Shown here piece after piece: positions 4,661 to 5,752 of a DNA stretch of 5,752 nucleotides. Numbering within the stretch: position 1 is the first letter of the stretch; each line of letters starts with the position of its first letter. The translations under genes were made by a program, and so were the position numbers. Source of the stretch: Candidatus Spechtiibacteriota bacterium (GTDB lineage: Bacteria; Patescibacteriota; Minisyncoccia; Spechtbacterales; HO2-43-30); the NCBI GenBank assembly GCA_016177905.1, contig JACOUK010000089.1, positions 1 to 5,752 on the forward strand, read 5' to 3'. The notes under the pieces were generated by a model. The model was not told where the DNA came from, ran no database searches, and saw nothing but the letters and a program-made list of their open reading frames with translations.

Positions 4661-5752
4661 GAAAAAAAGGAATAAAAGTAGTTCGGTTCGCGATAGTTCT
4701 CGCCGCGGTTTTAACGGCAGGATTTCTGTTATTCCGTTTTGCGGGGGTGCCCGCTTCGTGGGCTCCCTCTGTTCAAAGTGAGGGGGATACTCCATTTGAA
4801 AAAGCTTCTTCAGTAGTGAAGTACCTGAACGCGCAAAAAAGTAACGACTTTGCAAGGGTGTTTTTAAGCGAGCATGATTTTAAAGAAGGATCTTGGCTTT
4901 ATACTGTTATGGTGAACGAGTCCGACCTTTTAGCGCAGGGGAAAGTAAGTCCTGTTGACTTAAAGAGCCAGCAAAGCGCGCAGCTGAAACAACGGGCGCT
5001 TTTCGAGATTATCGGCAGGATATTTGCGGAAACCGCAAAGTTTGACGAAAGCGCAAAAGTAATTACAGTAAAAGTGATTTCTCCGATTGCGTTGGATACT
5101 GTTGGTCTGAAGCAGGGGTTCGTGTACAAAGCAGAAAAGGATGCTGTTTCTAGAATAAGAAAAAATGCCGAAGCATGGAAAGAAGTTCTCCGCGATTCCG
5201 AGCCGCTGCTTGCCTTTTATCCTTCCATGAATCGTATGAAGACAACGGAGATTGACGGCAAGACGCCCTCTGAAAAAGTTACCTCGCTTGTCGCGTTTCT
5301 CAATGATCGTACGGCAAACGATTTTGAACGGGTATTTTTCGACGAGTACGACGGGGAAAAAGGCATCTGGAAATATACGGTGTTGGTCACCGATCCCAGT
5401 ATTTTTAAAGCTGACGCAGACATTCAGAAGCAGATTGTGAAACAGTTTAGGGTTGAGACGCACTGGGACAACATCAAAAATCTTTTCGTTCGAACTAGCG
5501 AATGGGACGATACGGCGAAAGGCATCTCGGTGCGAATTATATCCCCAAATCCAATTGATCGAGCGAGTTTTGTGCACGGATTTATTTACGGAGTGAATGA
5601 AATCGGCGTGCAAAATGTGCGTAAGTACCCTGATAACTGGGCTTTTTACGAGGGAACGCAGGATGACAAGACCGAAAAGCTCCTTCTAGTTCCCCAAAGC
5701 TTTATTAGAGAGCTTGTTGAACATGGTAGCCAGCAGCAAGAAAACGACCAGA
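4657..5752 (+). CDS. Membrane-anchored protein with two tandem copies of an unrecognised domain (3' end outside window)
   Basis: A frame open for 365 codons to the window edge with no stop reached; family unknown. The N-terminus MRKKGIKVVR is followed by one hydrophobic segment (about 11-30) without a lipobox, most likely an uncleaved anchor leaving the rest outside the cytoplasm. The remainder is a tandem duplication of about 135 residues (copy 1 near 45-181, copy 2 near 203-334). Matching landmarks are TPFEKASSVVKYLN / TPSEKVTSLVAFLN, NDFARVFLSEHD / NDFERVFFDEYD, WLYTVMV / WKYTVLV, ITVKVISP / ISVRIISP and GFVYKAE / GFIYGVN. The copies are quite diverged, so the duplication is old. No catalytic motif is visible. 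The ATG overlaps the stop of the FtsH-like gene, with GGGAG about 11 bases upstream. A partner, substrate-presenting or regulatory subunit for that protein, in the sense that HflK/HflC serve FtsH, is plausible from context only; there is no sequence resemblance to HflK/HflC. Confidence 0.8.
   Translation, partial: MRKKGIKVVRFAIVLAAVLTAGFLLFRFAGVPASWAPSVQSEGDTPFEKASSVVKYLNAQKSNDFARVFLSEHDFKEGSWLYTVMVNESDLLAQGKVSPVDLKSQQSAQLKQRALFEIIGRIFAETAKFDESAKVITVKVISPIALDTVGLKQGFVYKAEKDAVSRIRKNAEAWKEVLRDSEPLLAFYPSMNRMKTTEIDGKTPSEKVTSLVAFLNDRTANDFERVFFDEYDGEKGIWKYTVLVTDPSIFKADADIQKQIVKQFRVETHWDNIKNLFVRTSEWDDTAKGISVRIISPNPIDRASFVHGFIYGVNEIGVQNVRKYPDNWAFYEGTQDDKTEKLLLVPQSFIRELVEHGSQQQENDQ

Noticed and set aside
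5217..5423. Short minus-strand open frames under the tandem-domain gene
   Set aside because: The plus-strand frame is open for 365 codons with a convincing protein-level internal duplication, so the opposite frames are shadows.

Overview
The window looks like bacterial chromosomal DNA, most plausibly from the Candidate Phyla Radiation (Patescibacteria, e.g. a parcubacterium). This is inferred from protein character: a very divergent, expanded FtsH-like protease, a stripped-down amylo-glucosidase, and two proteins with no recognisable family. Genes are tightly packed, with strong AGGAGG-type ribosome binding sites and TGA/TAG used as stops, so the standard code is likely. No rRNA, tRNA, CRISPR array, insertion sequence or integrase was seen.

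Layout. Two transcription units diverge from one intergenic region at 1646-1969. The leftward unit holds a glycogen-debranching-type glycosidase (1645 to 398) and, 10 bases after it, the start of a protein with a HELSH zinc-binding motif (387 to 1, cut by the window edge). The rightward unit holds an 896-residue membrane AAA+ protein of the FtsH type (1970-4660). It overlaps by ATGA the start of a membrane-anchored protein made of two tandem copies of an unrecognised domain of about 135 residues (4657 to the window end, no stop reached).

The intergenic region is rich. Two promoters stand back to back, and their -35 boxes form a perfect palindrome (1720-1734). A second inverted repeat sits at the predicted start of the rightward transcript (1762-1788). 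The roughly 200-base leader of the FtsH-like gene can be folded by hand into a closed three-way junction (1791-1869), then a terminator-like hairpin (1888-1905) with a T-rich tail. A 12-base segment between them (1851-1862) can pair either with the junction's closing stem or with the terminator's 5' arm. This is the layout of a transcription attenuator or riboswitch.

How the genes may work together. The FtsH-like protein departs from the family in four ways: about six membrane segments instead of two, about 90 extra residues between Walker B and sensor 1, a charged Trp-rich helical insert before the peptidase domain, and HELGGH in place of the HExxH zinc site. With its translationally coupled, outward-facing partner it may form an unusual membrane quality-control machine whose proteolytic activity is in doubt. 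The glycosidase unit concerns alpha-glucan breakdown; its link to the rightward unit is only the shared promoter region.
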